From Bryobacter sp964387685 (lineage in GTDB: Bacteria; Acidobacteriota; Terriglobia; Bryobacterales; Bryobacteraceae): DNA of 64,000 nucleotides. The stretch covers positions 62,001 through 126,000 of the forward strand of contig CAYLXK010000011.1 in the NCBI GenBank assembly GCA_964387685.1, in the 5' to 3' direction. A program made the position numbers and the translations under genes. The notes below the pieces were generated by a model. The model was not told the DNA's origin. It did not search any database and saw only the letters and a program-made list of their open reading frames with translations. Below, one piece after another: positions 62,813-64,000 of this stretch (position 1 is its first letter; every line of letters begins with the position of its first letter).

Positions 62813-64000
62813 TTAGAAGCTGACGCGGAAGCCCAATTGAATCAGACGCTGGTCAATGGCGTTGGTCCAGGCGAATGTGGGCTGGGCGGTGATGGCTCCG
62901 GTGGCATTGACGGTAGCGGTGGTGTTGACGCCGGTCACGTTGGTGCGATTGAAGACGTTGGTGGATTCAACGAGGAATTCGCCCCGAATGCGCTCCCGGA
63001 TCGGGACGACTCGGGTGTAGCGGAGGTCGAGGCCGTAGGTAGCCGGGCCGCGATAGGTGTTGCGTCCGATAAAGAGCGGGCGCTGGAAGGTGGCGGCGGT
63101 GGATTGATCGCCATTTAGGATCAGATTCGAGCCGATGTTGAAGACGTCGCCGGAGATGGCGGTCAAGGTGAAGCCGAGACGGTTGTTTTGGGAAAGGTAG
63201 TTCAAGAACGACGACGAGAACTTAAACTCCGGTTGGTAGACCCCGCTGGCTTGGAGGCTGTGGCGGCGGTCGGTCAGCGAGTTGCCTTTGTCGCGGCGGC
63301 GGTTGGAGGGGTCCGAAAGCAGGAAGTTGCCGGAGTCGATGTTGTTTTGTTCGGGCGCGTCGTCGGTGGCGTGGCTCCAGGTGTAGCTGCCGAAGGCTTC
63401 CAGGCCAAAGCCGAGGCGGCGGTTCACGGTGAGGGTGCCGCCAGAGTAAGTGGACTGGCCGCTGCTCTCCGCGCTCAAGATGTTATTGAAGCGGGTATCG
63501 ATGCGCTGACCGGCCGCGGAAATCCAGGTGGGTCGGCCGTCGGCCAGGAAGTTGCCGCTTTGGAGAATATTGATGTTGCGATAGATGGGCAGGCGGTTGC
63601 CGCGCGTAAAGAGATAGGTGGCGGTAACGGAGGTCTTCGAGGTGATTTGCCGGGTAACGCTCAGATTCAGATTGACCGAGTAGAGCGTGGCGAAATCGGG
63701 CGAGACGGTATCAATGGATTGGATGGGCAGATTAAAGCCCGTTGGGACGCTCGTTAGGACCGAGGGAAAGTTGGGCGTGACGGCCGGGTTGGTGACGGTA
63801 AAGAACTGCGGGGAACCGTTGTTGCTGAGGCCGCGGCGATAGACGTCGGTCTGCGGGGGATCGTAGAACATGCCGGCGCTGGCGCGGATAACGGTCTTCT
63901 GCTCCTTGCCCAGAGCCCAGGCCACGCCGAGGCGGGGCGCGAAATTGTTGCGATCGACCCGGAACGATTGCGAGGACGCAAAGAGGGAATTCGCGTTCGC
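62813..64000 (-). CDS. Oar-like TonB-dependent receptor, C-terminal part (5' end outside window)
   Basis: The frame is open to the window edge, so only about the last 395 residues are seen. NNFAPRLGVAWALGKEQKTV and IRASAGMFYDPP are typical of the large Cna-B/carboxypeptidase-regulatory TonB receptors abundant in Solibacter. The barrel continues with repeated strands (LEAFGSYTWSHATDDAPEQN, RRHSLQASGVYQPEF, GLDLRYTRVVPIRERI) and ends in the outer-membrane signature QLGFRVSF. The N-terminal CarboxypepD_reg and plug domains should lie beyond 64000. The substrate is unknown; such receptors usually take up large sugars or complexes. Confidence 0.88.
   Translation of the reverse strand, partial: ANANSLFASSQSFRVDRNNFAPRLGVAWALGKEQKTVIRASAGMFYDPPQTDVYRRGLSNNGSPQFFTVTNPAVTPNFPSVLTSVPTGFNLPIQSIDTVSPDFATLYSVNLNLSVTRQITSKTSVTATYLFTRGNRLPIYRNINILQSGNFLADGRPTWISAAGQRIDTRFNNILSAESSGQSTYSGGTLTVNRRLGFGLEAFGSYTWSHATDDAPEQNNIDSGNFLLSDPSNRRRDKGNSLTDRRHSLQASGVYQPEFKFSSSFLNYLSQNNRLGFTLTAISGDVFNIGSNLILNGDQSTAATFQRPLFIGRNTYRGPATYGLDLRYTRVVPIRERIRGEFLVESTNVFNRTNVTGVNTTATVNATGAITAQPTFAWTNAIDQRLIQLGFRVSF

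Overview
High-GC chromosomal DNA of an acidobacterium, most likely of the Solibacter/Bryobacter group. This rests on an ADOP-type ABC permease paired with a PadR regulator, an Oar-like TonB-dependent receptor (cut by the right edge), an export-targeted quinoprotein dehydrogenase, a very long Pro/Ala-rich IF-2, and frequent GTG and TTG starts. No phage, IS element, rRNA or CRISPR array was seen, and no gene-free stretch exceeds about 210 bases.

Layout. 0-0.9 kb: tail of an aldo/keto reductase-like gene and a Uma2 nuclease-fold gene. 0.9-7.7 kb: a compact five-gene run of formate dehydrogenase-N (fdnGHI, with a UGA/selenocysteine codon in fdnG), a diheme cytochrome c and a PQQ dehydrogenase with the Asp-x-Asp signature of lanthanide enzymes. 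7.7-14.2 kb: acetyltransferase, aroB-menG, an esterase, a broken HEPN-associated gene pair, a methyltransferase, a PPi-type phosphofructokinase, secG and tRNA-Leu(GAG). 14.4-23.1 kb: chemotaxis operon cheW-A-R-D-Y-X-B, a TonB-domain protein and a chemoreceptor. 23.2-29.4 kb: rimP-nusA-infB-ylxP. 29.5-37.7 kb: accessory genes (two unknowns, ADOP permease with PadR, two VapBC-like pairs, an exported protein) around argG. 37.7-43.5 kb: AddAB-like helicase-nuclease. 43.7-45.4 kb: ECF sigma, anti-sigma and a Spy-like protein. 45.6-50.8 kb: IscA-type protein, a second UGA-containing gene (a Tat-exported thioredoxin-fold selenoprotein), a YciF-like protein, a TIM-barrel protein, murQ, murA and a rhodanese. 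50.8-54.3 kb: an MtrA/MtrB-type decaheme cytochrome and outer-membrane barrel. 54.4-56.6 kb: PilZ, PP2C phosphatase and thiD. 56.5-62.8 kb: a chain of overlapping genes encoding protein-thiocarboxylate cysteine synthesis (CysM-like, JAMM peptidase, CysO-like carrier, MoeZ-like activator), then a GH36-type glycosidase and a membrane glycosyltransferase.

How the parts fit. Two genes use in-frame UGA at redox-active positions, each followed by a similar hairpin, so the host must make selenocysteine (sel genes not in the window). The formate, cytochrome and quinoprotein genes form a periplasmic electron-input module, and the Mtr pair is a candidate route for electrons across the outer membrane, although the two loci lie about 45 kb apart. 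The carrier of the cysteine operon ends in Gly-Gly-Arg-Ala, so its active tail appears masked until trimmed.

Strand composition also changes: the top strand is C-rich from 1 to about 14 kb and G-rich from about 14.5 kb onward, whichever way genes point. That marks a replication-associated boundary or an old inversion junction near the tRNA-Leu.
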